DNA from: Pseudomonas asiatica | Lineage (GTDB): Bacteria; Pseudomonadota; Gammaproteobacteria; Pseudomonadales; Pseudomonadaceae | Length of the DNA: 64,000 nucleotides | Reading direction: 5' to 3' | Assembly (NCBI RefSeq): GCF_009932335.1 | Contig: NZ_BLJF01000001.1 | Span: 1 to 64,000 of the forward strand | Part shown: in pieces, positions 35,010 through 43,991 of the stretch | Layout: every line of letters starts with the position of its first letter | How positions within the stretch are numbered: the first letter of the stretch is position 1 | Translations under genes and position numbers: made by a program | The notes under the pieces: generated by a model | Databases searched by the model: none | What the model was told of the DNA's origin: nothing | The model's input: only the letters and a program-made list of their open reading frames with translations

Positions 35010-35924
35010 TTACTGAACGGAAGTCCTAGTGCTGTGCTCGATAGCCTGAGCCTCCAGCTTCTGAGTCAGTGAGGGCTTTGACGGCGCTGCCGGTTGGGCC
35101 TCTGCGTTGCTGGGTGGGGTTTCAGCAGCGGGAAAGAACTCCTCGACTATTGCGCCAGAGTCCTCCTCGCTATCTTCAAAAGCGCCATTGCTTAAACCTT
35201 GTCGGGCTGCGTGATCCAAGGCGCTCTGGTCGAAGCCCGAGGCTTGCCGGGTTTCCTCCAGTTGCTTGCCGGCGAGCAAGGCCTCTTCTAGGGGCAGTCC
35301 ACTGCGCACCGTGATATCGACGTAGAATATCGGCGTGCCGTGGCTTTGACGGGTGGATTTGCCACGCAGACGCAGCTCCAATGGCAGGCAGGCCAGGCGA
35401 TTGCCAGAGATGGCTTGCAGGTAATGCAGGCGCGCTGCCAAGGTGCGGATGCTGTTGAATCCAGTGGTCCGGAAGACAAAACTGCCCAGTGGGTCGTCAT
35501 CGCCAATCACCACGTTCAGCCGACCGTAAGGCTTACAGGCATTGCCTTGGGCCATTGGGCAGCCATCGGGTGAAGGGCAGGGCAGCGACTGGATGCCGTC
35601 CTTGGTCAAACGCTTGCACGTTTCACCGTTGCCGACGCATAACGGTCTGCCGGTGGTACGGTCGAACAGACTGTAGTCTGCGCGAAAGTTGAGGTCCGGT
35701 TCGTTGAACAGCAATCGGATCGGAATGCTGCGCAGCTTGCCATCCTGGCCATTGCGCAGTTCCTCATTGAGTGGATGCAGTAACCAGCCGTCACGGCTCT
35801 GGACTTGCGAGGTGATGGTGAACTGATCATCTTTCTCGGGCAGGCGCTTGCCGTTTTTCTCGACGACCTTACCGATGGAAATGCGCCCGAGTACCGGCGG
35901 AGTGATGGCTAAACCTTTGAGCAT
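35010..35924 (-). CDS. Recombination directionality factor-like / 'hydrolase or metal-binding' protein
   Basis: 304 residues. A central set of cysteines (LCVGNGETCKRL, LPCPSPDGCPMAQGNACKP) could bind zinc. The rest, up to FYVDITVRSGLPLEEALLAG, matches a family carried by Pseudomonas islands, usually annotated as hydrolase or metal-binding protein and related to Gp3-like phage proteins. The C-terminal 60 residues are acidic and low in complexity. Its place beside YqaJ and RadC supports a DNA-processing role; the family assignment rests on memory of similar proteins. Confidence 0.6.
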   Translation of the reverse strand: MLKGLAITPPVLGRISIGKVVEKNGKRLPEKDDQFTITSQVQSRDGWLLHPLNEELRNGQDGKLRSIPIRLLFNEPDLNFRADYSLFDRTTGRPLCVGNGETCKRLTKDGIQSLPCPSPDGCPMAQGNACKPYGRLNVVIGDDDPLGSFVFRTTGFNSIRTLAARLHYLQAISGNRLACLPLELRLRGKSTRQSHGTPIFYVDITVRSGLPLEEALLAGKQLEETRQASGFDQSALDHAARQGLSNGAFEDSEEDSGAIVEEFFPAAETPPSNAEAQPAAPSKPSLTQKLEAQAIEHSTRTSVQ

Positions 35925-35953
35925 GGTGGTGCTCCTTGATCTGAAAATACAAA

Positions 35954-35984
35954 AGCCACCGGGACGTGAACGGTCCGGGTGGCT
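35954..35984 (-). terminator. Terminator-like hairpin between yqaJ-like and metal-binding genes
   Basis: On the minus strand a stem built from AGCCACCCGGACC and GTCCCGGTGGCT is followed by TTTTGTATTTT. It looks like a rho-independent terminator although the next gene runs the same way, so it may attenuate read-through. Confidence 0.6.
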
Positions 35985-36001
35985 AGGGTGAGAAGGTTGT
36001 T

Positions 36002-37015
36002 TCAGGCGAGCAGGAAGCGACGAGTGCCTGCTTTGGCCTTGGGGTACCGAGCCTGCAGGTAGGGCTTGTCTTTGAGCATCTGTTCGACATCCAGACCAAT
36101 GCTGTCCTTGGATTTCTTCCAGCTGATGTAGCCCTCAGCAAACTCTGCACGGGTGGCTTCCCCCATGGCCTGCTGCAGAATCTGCTTGAGCTGCGCTTCA
36201 CGCGTTTCCTGCTGAGCAATGTTCTGACGAACTGACTTGAGCTCCAGGAACGTGCTGGTCAGCGCCGGGTGCTGGCTGAAGTCCAAGGTCTGTCCGTTAT
36301 CCTCGGGATAGAGGCAGCGTAATGCCGCTTCCGCAGATGCTGTGCCATCGGCCGGTGGCGGGGTGTCACTGATGACGTAATCCCAGAACAGTCGTTCCAG
36401 GTCAATCAGCCGCGCAATCAGCGCCTCGTCGCGTGTGATGCGATGGATTTCCAGATGCTGGCCACCGAGCAGCACGGCTACATCAGCGGCCTGCTTGCCA
36501 GTGACCGCGAGCTGGTGCATGACCTGCAATTGCACATATTCGGGCACGCCCTCTTTCCAGAGGCGTGCCCCGTTTATGCCGGCGGTCTTGCATTCGAGGA
36601 TTTGCACCTCTTGAGCGCCGATCACCTCTCGGTCGATATTGGCGAGCATCCAGGGCAGCGCCGGATCGGGATGCTGCAGCACCGCGTTGATGCGGCGGAC
36701 CTTGTACTGGCTGCGCTTGCTGTAGTGCCAGGCCACGATGGGCTCCAGTACATTGCCCCAGTACAGTGGGCTTTCCTCATCCTGAGGATCGGCCTTGGGC
36801 ATGCTGGCGTCGCGGCCGGTCTTCTCCAGCCACAGTTCCAACTGCGACTTGTAGGGATTCAGGCCCACCGCAGCGGCGGCATCCGAACTGCCGATGCCTT
36901 GCTTGCGGATCTGCAACCAGTCCTCGCGGGGCAGCTCCTTGGTGCTGACCAGGCGCAGGGCAGTGCGTTTCTTACGGGTGCTACTGTTCAATGACGTTGC
37001 TTTCATCGTATTCAC
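36002..37015 (-). CDS. YqaJ-type viral recombinase / exonuclease
   Basis: 337 residues. The N-terminal lambda-exonuclease-like fold shows IGSSDAAAAVGLNPYKS, then YWGNVLEPIVAWHY, LANIDREV and EVQILECKTAG, giving the D...E-x-K nuclease core, and VQLQVMHQLAV. YqaJ enzymes degrade one strand of double-stranded DNA and feed a single-strand annealing partner for recombination. No recT/bet-like partner is visible next to it. In islands and phages it aids integration, exchange or replication. Confidence 0.85.
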   Translation of the reverse strand: MNTMKATSLNSSTRKKRTALRLVSTKELPREDWLQIRKQGIGSSDAAAAVGLNPYKSQLELWLEKTGRDASMPKADPQDEESPLYWGNVLEPIVAWHYSKRSQYKVRRINAVLQHPDPALPWMLANIDREVIGAQEVQILECKTAGINGARLWKEGVPEYVQLQVMHQLAVTGKQAADVAVLLGGQHLEIHRITRDEALIARLIDLERLFWDYVISDTPPPADGTASAEAALRCLYPEDNGQTLDFSQHPALTSTFLELKSVRQNIAQQETREAQLKQILQQAMGEATRAEFAEGYISWKKSKDSIGLDVEQMLKDKPYLQARYPKAKAGTRRFLLA

Positions 37016-37030
37016 CGGCAGACATAAAAA

Positions 37031-37059
37031 CGCCCGACCAGCACAAGGCTGACCGGGCG
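37031..37059 (-). terminator. Intrinsic terminator between DUF932 and yqaJ-like genes
   Basis: On the minus strand CGCCCGGTCAGC pairs with GCTGGTCGGGCG (two G-U pairs) around a CTTGT loop and runs into TTTTTATG. It is a full intrinsic terminator inside a co-directional gene block. Confidence 0.75.
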
Positions 37060-37081
37060 CAAGGGTTGATGTGAGTTAGGG

Positions 37082-38050
37082 TTAGGCGGCGAGTTGCAGA
37101 GCGGCATCCAGAGCGCGTTGCTTGATTTGCGCCCCTTGGCCGAACCAGGCTGAGTCCAGGCGGTACTCGTTGTTGCGCGCACGGCGTTCGTGGTCGACAT
37201 ATTCGGTCACTGCGTTGAGCAGACCCCAGGCGGTGCCGCGTGCCGAGTCAATCTGGCTACCCCGGCCACGCCCTTCGTACAGTTCCTGAACCTTGCGCAG
37301 GGCACGCTCATTGGGCAGCACCTCCGGCAGAGCAGCGGTCGGAGTGGTTTCACAAAGCACGTTCATGAAGAAACCCAGTGCCTCATGCCACTGCACCTTG
37401 CGTTCAGCCAAAGCCCTCATGCGGTACATAAACTCGTCCCAGCCAGAGACGGCGATGCCTAGCTGCTTTTTCACCGTCGCCGGGTCAAAGCGAGTGTTGT
37501 GTGGCACCTTGATGGCACGGCTGCTGCCATCCAAGGCGATGGTCAGGGTGTTGTTGCACACCACCCGCACCGTGGTCGGTGTGGCGGTAGTGGCCAGGGT
37601 GCCGTCGCAGGAGGTGGCGAGCAGGAGGTAACCGTTGACCTGATCGTTACCCTTGAGCACTGCACCTTGCCCGGTACGTGCAAGCGCCCAGAACTTGCGC
37701 CCGCCTTTAAGCACGCCTGCGGTTTCCAACTCGTAGCCGGACACCTCGGTGAGGTCGCGGTAGAACTCCAATACCTCACGGGGTTGTACGGTGTGATAGC
37801 GCTTTGAGACCACCGACAACGGCGCCTTGGTATCTGAGCGGTAGAGTACTTTTTGTTCGGGGAAAGAATGGATGGTGCCCAGGTGGCCGACTGCGTCCGA
37901 CTTGAAATGCACCGGGCTTTCGAGAATCTGCCAGTCCATGCCGGCTTCGCTCTGCCAGACCTCAATAGGTTGTTTACGGGGCAGGTTGTTGCCCAGGCCA
38001 TGCCAGGGAGTAGCGCCAGCGTAGGCCATGGTATCAACGAGATGAGCCAT
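37082..38050 (-). CDS. DUF932 domain protein
   Basis: 322 residues of the DUF932 family (start MAHLVDTMAYAGATPWHGLG, core VVSKRYHTVQPREVL and TPTTVRVVCNNTL), common on plasmids, phages and integrative islands. Its biochemical role is unknown. It is followed by a terminator, then yqaJ-like, the metal-binding gene and radC, all on the minus strand; this block recurs in Pseudomonas mobile DNA. Confidence 0.8.
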   Translation of the reverse strand: MAHLVDTMAYAGATPWHGLGNNLPRKQPIEVWQSEAGMDWQILESPVHFKSDAVGHLGTIHSFPEQKVLYRSDTKAPLSVVSKRYHTVQPREVLEFYRDLTEVSGYELETAGVLKGGRKFWALARTGQGAVLKGNDQVNGYLLLATSCDGTLATTATPTTVRVVCNNTLTIALDGSSRAIKVPHNTRFDPATVKKQLGIAVSGWDEFMYRMRALAERKVQWHEALGFFMNVLCETTPTAALPEVLPNERALRKVQELYEGRGRGSQIDSARGTAWGLLNAVTEYVDHERRARNNEYRLDSAWFGQGAQIKQRALDAALQLAA

Positions 38051-38082
38051 GAGAATGATTCCTTACAGATGAAGGGGAAAGA

Positions 38083-38107
38083 GCGTCGCTTCATCAACGA
38101 GCGACGC
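38083..38107 (-). terminator. Hairpin before the DUF932 gene
   Basis: A perfect 8-bp stem, GCGTCGCT (38083-38090) and AGCGACGC (38100-38107), loop of 9. It is the third hairpin in this block, without a strong T tract. Confidence 0.35.
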
Positions 38108-38121
38108 ATGTTCACAAAGGC

Positions 38122-38451
38122 TTAACGGCTGGCGCTGAAGCTGTAACCGCACTCCAGACATTGGTAATTGGCCAGCACCTTGTCGTCGATCTGCTCGCCC
38201 AGCGTGGCCCCGGCGATGCCGCCAGCGACCCCGCCAAACAGGCCACCCAAAATCGCCCCAGCGATGCTGCCGATAGCAATGCCCACCGGCCCACCGACTA
38301 CACCCAGTACCGCGCCGGCTTCCGCACCCGACAGGGCACCGGCGGCACCACTGGCTGCACCGCCTGCAGCGCCAATTAATCCGCCCGTTTGTTTACCGAG
38401 ATTTTTCGTGATGACACGTCCTGAATTACAGCTTGGGCAAGGGGTATACAT
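38122..38451 (-). CDS. Glycine-zipper protein inside a split zinc ribbon
   Basis: 109 residues. CPSC (residues 5-8) and CLEC near the C-terminus would form one zinc ribbon from the two ends of the chain. Between them lies a long Gly/Ala-rich membrane-active region (GLIGAAGGAASGAAGAL through GGLFGGVAGGIAGATLG) of the glycine-zipper type. It starts the DUF932 block. Function unknown; membrane association with a cytosolic zinc head is suggested by the sequence. Confidence 0.65.
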   Translation of the reverse strand: MYTPCPSCNSGRVITKNLGKQTGGLIGAAGGAASGAAGALSGAEAGAVLGVVGGPVGIAIGSIAGAILGGLFGGVAGGIAGATLGEQIDDKVLANYQCLECGYSFSASR

Positions 38452-38961
38452 ACGCAGATCCTCTCAAGTGATGAGCGTGCCGAGGCAGAAACGGCACGGC
38501 AAATCCCCGACGGCAGTTGATACCGTGGGGCGTTCACAGAGGTGATATAGGTCTGAAATATTTTTGGATCCAATTTCAGCTTGAGCTATAGCTGCAGAAG
38601 TAACCGGATATTGTTCCTGAGACTCAGAGGAGGGGGCGGTCGAAAATTATGTCCCGAAGAAGTGGGAAGCCCTCTTGGCGTTGGCCGAAATTGAACCAGG
38701 TGATCGGCACGTTTGAACTACTCGACCTGCGCTGTAGCAGGTTGGCCGATAATTGAGGGCCTGATCTGGATCTTCTCATGCCTGTAAGTGGTGCTGGCAT
38801 GAGGATCCCAGTTCTAGCACGAAGGCTGACGGGATGCAGTGGCAGCCCTGTGTCGGATCACCGACTAGGTTGAATCCGGCGAGTTGCCTGTGAGCAAGGT
38901 TCAGGGCCTGGCCATGATGGAGGCGGCGGAGACGTACTTAACGAGGTGCTCCTACCTGGTG
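38452..38961. other. Gene-free stretch between the DUF932 block and the integrase
   Basis: About 510 bp. No gene is supported. A 31-codon fragment at about 38621-38716 (including ENYVPKKWEALLALAEIE, then a stop) reads like the tail of a lost gene. A CATGCC/GGCATG dyad lies near 38,780-38,800. Confidence 0.35.
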
Positions 38962-40215
38962 TCAATTGACGTTCTTTTCCGCCATTACCCATGCGTCCAG
39001 CATGTCGGCCCACTGTTGCATCATCCTAGTGCGGTCATTCAAGTATTCCGCGTGGTTGTAGGTGCGACGGACTGCATTCTGTTCTGTATGCGCCAGTTGC
39101 CTTTCGATCCAGTCTGCTGAAAAGCCCATTTCATTGAGCCTAGTACTCCCTGTTGTCCGTGTGGCGTGTGGGCTGTACTTGCCTCCCCAACCTAACGTCT
39201 TGAGCATTTGACGGAATGAGGCGGCCACCATGGGCTGAGTGCGCATGTCTCGATGCGGAAATACATGTATGTATTGACCTGTAATTCCGTGAAGGGCCTG
39301 CAGCATTCTGACTGCCTGGGCGGGGAGCGGAACAGTGTGTTCTTTCCGCTTTTTCATTCGCTCAGCAGGAATACGCCAGATGGCCTTTCCCAGGTCAAAC
39401 TCCGACCATCGAGCCTCTACCGCTTCATTTGGGCGGCACAGAGTCAACCACATCAGGCGGAAGGCACAGAGGGTTTCATGGCGTCCAGCGTGAGTTTCTA
39501 CGTCTCGTAAAAGCTGGCCAATTTCTTCTTTAGAAAGCGGCCGCTTGTGCTGGGTTTTGTTTGTGGGCAGTGCCCGGCGAACAGGGTGAACGGGATCACT
39601 GTTGGCGCGTAAGGTAGAGATTGCCAGTTCGAAAACGCCAGACATGGTTCTCTTGGCTTCAGCGGCGACCGATGGCCCATTGTCCTGTGCGGCTCCCTTC
39701 AGCACGTCAAGGATGTGGGCGGATGTAATGGCTTTGATGGGCATATCCCCGATTCTCGGGAACACGACCCGCTCCAACATCTTGAGTCGCCTTGACTTGG
39801 TGATTTCCTCCCAGTCCTTCAATGCCAGCCATTCGTTGGCAACCGCTTCAAAGGTAATGGTTCTCTCGTGATCACGCTTGACCCGCTCTAATTGCCGGTG
39901 ATGGGCGGGATTGATTCCTTGCACGACAAGTGAGCGTGCTTTTACGCGTTCGTCACGAGCTTCTGATAGGGTGAATCGACGTCCGTTTCGCCGCTCCTGT
40001 GCCTGCTCGGGTGTTTCCCCCTTCGCGACAATCACATAGTCCCCAATGGCGAAAACGCTTTCCTTCCTGGTGTTGCCATCGCTCAGCTCAAACCGATAGC
40101 GCCAGGCCTTAACGCCATTGGGTTTTACCTCTAGGTACAGTCCATTGCCATCGGTGAGTTTGTAGGGTTTTTCCTTGGGCTTCGCGGTACGGCACTGGGT
40201 GTCGGTGAGTGGCAT
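38962..40215 (-). CDS. P4-type tyrosine integrase of the island
   Basis: 417 residues with the P4-integrase layout: N-terminal DUF4102-like domain (LTDTQCRTAKPKEKPYKLTD), a core-binding domain and a catalytic domain with Arg261 (LCRPNEAVEARW), His350-x-x-Arg353 (HATR), His376 (LAHTEQN) and Tyr386 (YNHAEYL; Tyr391 is close by). It would integrate and excise the island. Its gene lies at the island's right edge with its 5' end facing ychF. Unlike most P4-type integrases it is not beside a tRNA gene; the attachment site is probably in the 120 bp between it and the ychF terminator. Confidence 0.9.
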   Translation of the reverse strand: MPLTDTQCRTAKPKEKPYKLTDGNGLYLEVKPNGVKAWRYRFELSDGNTRKESVFAIGDYVIVAKGETPEQAQERRNGRRFTLSEARDERVKARSLVVQGINPAHHRQLERVKRDHERTITFEAVANEWLALKDWEEITKSRRLKMLERVVFPRIGDMPIKAITSAHILDVLKGAAQDNGPSVAAEAKRTMSGVFELAISTLRANSDPVHPVRRALPTNKTQHKRPLSKEEIGQLLRDVETHAGRHETLCAFRLMWLTLCRPNEAVEARWSEFDLGKAIWRIPAERMKKRKEHTVPLPAQAVRMLQALHGITGQYIHVFPHRDMRTQPMVAASFRQMLKTLGWGGKYSPHATRTTGSTRLNEMGFSADWIERQLAHTEQNAVRRTYNHAEYLNDRTRMMQQWADMLDAWVMAEKNVN

Positions 40216-40232
40216 GACTGGTTCCTGCTCGT

Positions 40233-40286
40233 GTACCCGGTTTCTGGGCTGGGTATGGGGTTGCTATACCCGGAAGCGTACCCGGT
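40233..40286. repeat. TACCCGG repeats upstream of the integrase (candidate arm or att sites)
   Basis: TACCCGG occurs at 40234-40240, 40267-40273 and 40279-40285; two copies are within GTACCCGGT. GGGTAT (40250-40255) and ATACCC (40266-40271) form an inverted repeat. Clustered short repeats next to an integrase often bind Int or Xis, or control its promoter. The attachment core itself cannot be proved without the other island end. Confidence 0.4.
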
Positions 40287-40333
40287 AAAGGTATGGATCT
40301 CAATGTTCCTGATGGGCGTTCTTGGACAATAAA

Positions 40334-40366
40334 AAACCCCTTGAAGCTGTTATCTTCAAGGGGTTT
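40334..40366 (-). terminator. Intrinsic terminator of ychF
   Basis: A perfect 13-bp stem (AAACCCCTTGAAG/CTTCAAGGGGTTT, loop of 7) that on the minus strand runs into TTTTTTATT. It marks the last core element before the island. Confidence 0.9.
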
Positions 40367-40403
40367 GATGTCCATCGAGATCTACGAGGATCTAAATTAC
40401 CGC

Positions 40404-41504
40404 TTAGACGTTGAAGCGGAAGTGCATCACGTCACCGTCCTTGACGATGTAGTCCTTGCCTTCCAAACGCCATTTACCGGCTTCCTTGGCACCGCTCTCA
40501 CCCTTGAACTGGATGAAGTCGTCATAGGCCACCACTTCAGCGCGGATGAAACCTTTTTCGAAGTCGGTGTGGATCACGCCAGCGGCCTGTGGTGCGGTAG
40601 CACCGACGCGTACGGTCCAGGCGCGTACTTCCTGCACGCCGGCAGTGAAGTAGGTCTGCAGGTTCAGCAGCTCATAACCGGCGCGGATAACGCGGTTCAG
40701 GCCAGGCTCTTCCAGGCCCAGGGCCTCGAGGAACATATCCTTCTCTTCACCGTCTTCCAGTTCGGCGATTTCCGCTTCGATCTTGTTGCACACCGGCACC
40801 ACTACTGCGCCTTCTTCCTCGGCGATGGCCTTGACCACGTCCAGGTGCGGGTTGTTGTCGAAGCCGTCTTCGGCCACGTTGGCGATGTACATGACCGGCT
40901 TGCTGGTCAGCAGGTGGAAGCCGCGGATGACCGCCTTGTCTTCGGCGCTCATGTTCTTCATCAGGCTGCGCGCTGGCTTGCCTTCGGTGAAGTGCGGGAT
41001 CAGCTGTTCGAGGATGGCCTTCTGCGCCAGGGCTTCCTTGTCGCCGCCCTTGGCGTTGCGGGCAACCTTCTGCAGCTGCTTCTCGCAGCTGTCGAGGTCG
41101 GCGAAGATCAGCTCGAGGTCGATGATCTCGATGTCACGCTTGGGGTCGACGCTGTTGGAAACGTGGATCACGTTCTCGTCTTCGAAGCAGCGCACCACGT
41201 GGGCAATGGCGTCGGTCTCGCGGATGTTGGCGAGGAACTTGTTGCCCAGGCCTTCGCCTTTCGAGGCACCAGCCACCAGGCCGGCGATGTCGACGAACTC
41301 CATGGTGGTCGGCAGGATGCGGTTTGGCTTGACGATTTCAGCCAGTGCATTCAAGCGCGCATCGGGCATCGGCACGATGCCGCTGTTAGGCTCGATGGTG
41401 CAGAAGGGGAAGTTCTCCGCCGCGATGCCAGACTTGGTCAGGGCGTTGAACAGGGTGGACTTGCCGACGTTGGGCAGGCCGACGATGCCGCAATTGAAAC
41501 CCAT
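40404..41504 (-). CDS. ychF: Ribosome-binding ATPase YchF
   Basis: 366 residues, an Obg-like P-loop ATPase with [15 protein letters not shown] at the N-terminus, [20 protein letters not shown] as switch region, NKIE in place of NKxD (which explains ATP rather than GTP use) and a C-terminal TGS domain ending [13 protein letters not shown]. It binds ribosomes and modulates translation and stress responses. It follows pth on the minus strand, as in other Pseudomonas genomes. Confidence 0.97.
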   Translation of the reverse strand: MGFNCGIVGLPNVGKSTLFNALTKSGIAAENFPFCTIEPNSGIVPMPDARLNALAEIVKPNRILPTTMEFVDIAGLVAGASKGEGLGNKFLANIRETDAIAHVVRCFEDENVIHVSNSVDPKRDIEIIDLELIFADLDSCEKQLQKVARNAKGGDKEALAQKAILEQLIPHFTEGKPARSLMKNMSAEDKAVIRGFHLLTSKPVMYIANVAEDGFDNNPHLDVVKAIAEEEGAVVVPVCNKIEAEIAELEDGEEKDMFLEALGLEEPGLNRVIRAGYELLNLQTYFTAGVQEVRAWTVRVGATAPQAAGVIHTDFEKGFIRAEVVAYDDFIQFKGESGAKEAGKWRLEGKDYIVKDGDVMHFRFNV

Positions 41505-41528
41505 GGGTATTCCCCTCTCTAAAGGAAA

Positions 41529-42113
41529 TCAGGCCTTCTGGCTGTGCAGCTCGCGCATCGCCTTGGCGAAGTCGCCGGCAAGCACGTCCGGCAGCACGCC
41601 GAGGGCAAAATCGATGCTGGCGTCGAGCTTCTCCTGCTCGGCGCGTGGCGCGCGGCCCAGGACGAAGTTGGAGACCAGTTTGGCGTCGCCCGGGTGGCCG
41701 ATGCCAAGCCGCAGGCGGTGGAAGTCGTTCTGGTTGCCGAGCTGCGCGATGATGTCGCGCAGGCCGTTGTGCCCACCATGGCCACCGCCGCGCTTGAGCT
41801 TGGCGACGCCCGGGGGCAGGTCGAGTTCGTCATGCGCCACCAGGATCGCTTCCGGCTTGATGCGGAAGAAATTGGCCAAGGCCGCCACGGACTGGCCGCT
41901 ACGGTTCATGTAGGTGGTGGGGATGAGCAGACGAACGTCGTTGCCCTGATGGCTGAACTTAGCCGTCAGGCCGAAATATTTGCGGTCAGCGGTCAACGAG
42001 ACGCGCTGGGCGCTGGCAATGCGTTCAACGAAAAGAGCCCCTGCGTTATGCCGGGTCTGTTCGTATTCGGGGCCGGGGTTACCCAGGCCGACGATCAACT
42101 GGATGGCGGTCAC
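41529..42113 (-). CDS. pth: Peptidyl-tRNA hydrolase
   Basis: 194 residues. [17 protein letters not shown] holds the catalytic His22; [10 protein letters not shown] and [13 protein letters not shown] are family signatures. It frees tRNA from peptidyl-tRNA that has dropped off ribosomes. It lies between rplY and ychF in the usual order and is 24 bp from ychF, so probably co-transcribed. Confidence 0.97.
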
Positions 42114-42192
42114 GTCAGGGGCTCTTCCTTGGAGTTGGTGGGTTACAGGGCGCGCGGCACTGTAACCCGATCAACGCCGGCGCGCGAGTGGA

Positions 42193-42786
42193 TTACTCGG
42201 CAGCGCCTTCTGCTTCTGGAGCAACGCGTGGAGCGTGAACGTTGGCAACAGCTTTGTCATCACCGTGGGCCAGAGCTACGAACTCTACGCCTTTCGGAGC
42301 TTTCAGGTCCGACAGGTGGATGATGGTGCCGATTTCAGCGTTGGCCAGGTCGACTTCGATGAACTCAGGCAGGTCTTTGGCTTCGCAGGAAACTTCGATC
42401 TCGGCTTCTACGTGGGAGATCTCGCCGCCTTTCTTGACCGGGGCTTCTTCATTGATGAAGTGAACCGGTACCTTGGCGGTCAGTTTCTGGCCAGCAACGA
42501 CGCGAACGAAGTCGGCGTGCATGATGAAGCCTTTGGCCGGGTGGCGCTGCAGAGCCTTGACCACGACGTTTTGCTTGGCGCCGTCGACGTTCAGTTCCAG
42601 AACGTGGCTGAAGGCAGCCTCGTTTTCGAACAGCTTGGTGATTTCCTTGGCCAGGATGGTCAGGGACTGAGCGTCCTGGTTACCACCGTAGACAACGGCT
42701 GGGATGTTCGCGGAGTGACGCAGGCGGCGGCTCGCACCTTTCCCCAGGTCAGTACGCGCTTGGGCGTTCAGAGTGAATTCGGTCAT
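42193..42786 (-). CDS. rplY: Ribosomal protein bL25 (CTC family)
   Basis: 197 residues from [17 protein letters not shown], the normal start; a longer frame would begin upstream without support. N-terminal L25 domain ([16 protein letters not shown]) binds 5S rRNA, and a C-terminal CTC/TL5-type beta domain follows. It lies between prs and pth. Confidence 0.95.
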   Translation of the reverse strand: MTEFTLNAQARTDLGKGASRRLRHSANIPAVVYGGNQDAQSLTILAKEITKLFENEAAFSHVLELNVDGAKQNVVVKALQRHPAKGFIMHADFVRVVAGQKLTAKVPVHFINEEAPVKKGGEISHVEAEIEVSCEAKDLPEFIEVDLANAEIGTIIHLSDLKAPKGVEFVALAHGDDKAVANVHAPRVAPEAEGAAE

Positions 42787-42850
42787 TTTGTTTCTCCAAA
42801 GTAGCCCCCCGAGGGCGTTTGCGACCAGCGCCAACGGGGATGGCAAAAAA

Positions 42851-42883
42851 GCCCCGCCCCAACAACCAGTGTTGGGGCGGGGC
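42851..42883 (-). terminator. Intrinsic terminator after prs
   Basis: GCCCCGCCCCAACA (42851-42864) and TGTTGGGGCGGGGC (42870-42883) form a 14-bp stem with a 5-base loop; on the minus strand it runs into TTTTTT. Confidence 0.9.
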
Positions 42884-42907
42884 GCTTTTCGTCAGCGTGT
42901 GTTCCGC

Positions 42908-43849
42908 TTAGCGGAACATCGCGCTGATCGATTCTTCGTTGCTGATGCGGCGGACCGCTTCAGCGACAACCGGTGCGATATCCAGTTGGCGGATACGGTC
43001 ACAGGCTTGAGCAGCGGCGGACAGCGGAACGGTGTTGGTCACCACCAGCTCGTCCAGTACCGACTTCTCGATGTTCTCGATCGCGCGGCCCGACAGGACA
43101 GGGTGCGTGCAGTAGGCGTAAACCTTGGCAGCGCCGTGTTCTTTCAGGGCTTTGGCCGCGTGGCACAGGGTGCCGGCGGTGTCGACCATGTCGTCTACCA
43201 GGATGCAGGTGCGCCCTTCGACGTCGCCGATGATGTGCATGACCTCGGAGTGGTTAGCCTTCTCGCGGCGTTTGTCGATGATACCCAGGTCGACGCCCAG
43301 GGACTTGGCGACGGCACGTGCGCGCACGACACCACCGATGTCCGGGGAGACGATCATCAGGTTCTCGAAACGCTGGTCCTCGATATCGTCGACCAGTACG
43401 GGCGAACCGTAGATGTTGTCGACCGGGATATCGAAGAAACCCTGGATCTGGTCAGCGTGCAGGTCGACGGTGAGTACACGGTCGATACCTACGACAGTGA
43501 GCATGTCAGCGACGACTTTGGCGCTGATGGCTACACGTGCCGAACGCGGACGGCGGTCCTGGCGGGCGTATCCGAAGTAAGGAATCACGGCGGTGATTCG
43601 GGATGCTGAGGAGCGGCGGAAGGCGTCGGCCATCACTACCAGTTCCATCAGGTTATCGTTGGTCGGGGCACAGGTCGGCTGAATAATGAAGACGTCTTTA
43701 CCGCGGACATTCTCATTGATCTCAGTGCTGATCTCGCCGTCGGAGAACTTACCGACAGAAACGTCACCGAGAGGGATATGCAGCTGACGTACGACACGCC
43801 GAGCCAGATCGGGGTTGGCGTTCCCCGTAAAGACCATCATCTTGGACAC
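42908..43849 (-). CDS. prs: Ribose-phosphate pyrophosphokinase
   Basis: 313 residues starting at a GTG ([17 protein letters not shown]). The frame is open far upstream through the tRNA gene, but that part is not coding. Motifs are [10 protein letters not shown] and the PRPP-binding loop [13 protein letters not shown]. The enzyme makes PRPP from ribose 5-phosphate and ATP for nucleotide, histidine and tryptophan synthesis. It lies downstream of tRNA-Gln, ispE and lolB on the same strand. Confidence 0.97.
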   Translation of the reverse strand: MSKMMVFTGNANPDLARRVVRQLHIPLGDVSVGKFSDGEISTEINENVRGKDVFIIQPTCAPTNDNLMELVVMADAFRRSSASRITAVIPYFGYARQDRRPRSARVAISAKVVADMLTVVGIDRVLTVDLHADQIQGFFDIPVDNIYGSPVLVDDIEDQRFENLMIVSPDIGGVVRARAVAKSLGVDLGIIDKRREKANHSEVMHIIGDVEGRTCILVDDMVDTAGTLCHAAKALKEHGAAKVYAYCTHPVLSGRAIENIEKSVLDELVVTNTVPLSAAAQACDRIRQLDIAPVVAEAVRRISNEESISAMFR

Positions 43850-43896
43850 GCGCAGTACCTGAAGGCTGAGGGTAACCTGGATGAGTATAAGGAAAA

Positions 43897-43971
43897 TGGC
43901 AGGGGCGGCTGGATTCGAACCAACGCATGGCAGGATCAAAACCTGCTGCCTTACCGCTTGGCGACGCCCCT
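43897..43971 (-). tRNA. tRNA-Gln (anticodon TTG), CCA encoded
   Basis: The minus strand folds into a cloverleaf: acceptor AGGGGCG/CGCCCCT, anticodon stem GCAGG/CCTGC with loop TTTTGAT, anticodon at 43937-43939, T-loop GGTTCGAATCC, and CCA encoded at the 3' end. It lies between ispE and prs, its usual place in Pseudomonas. Confidence 0.97.
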
Positions 43972-43991
43972 GTATCTGTTGCTGCGAACGC

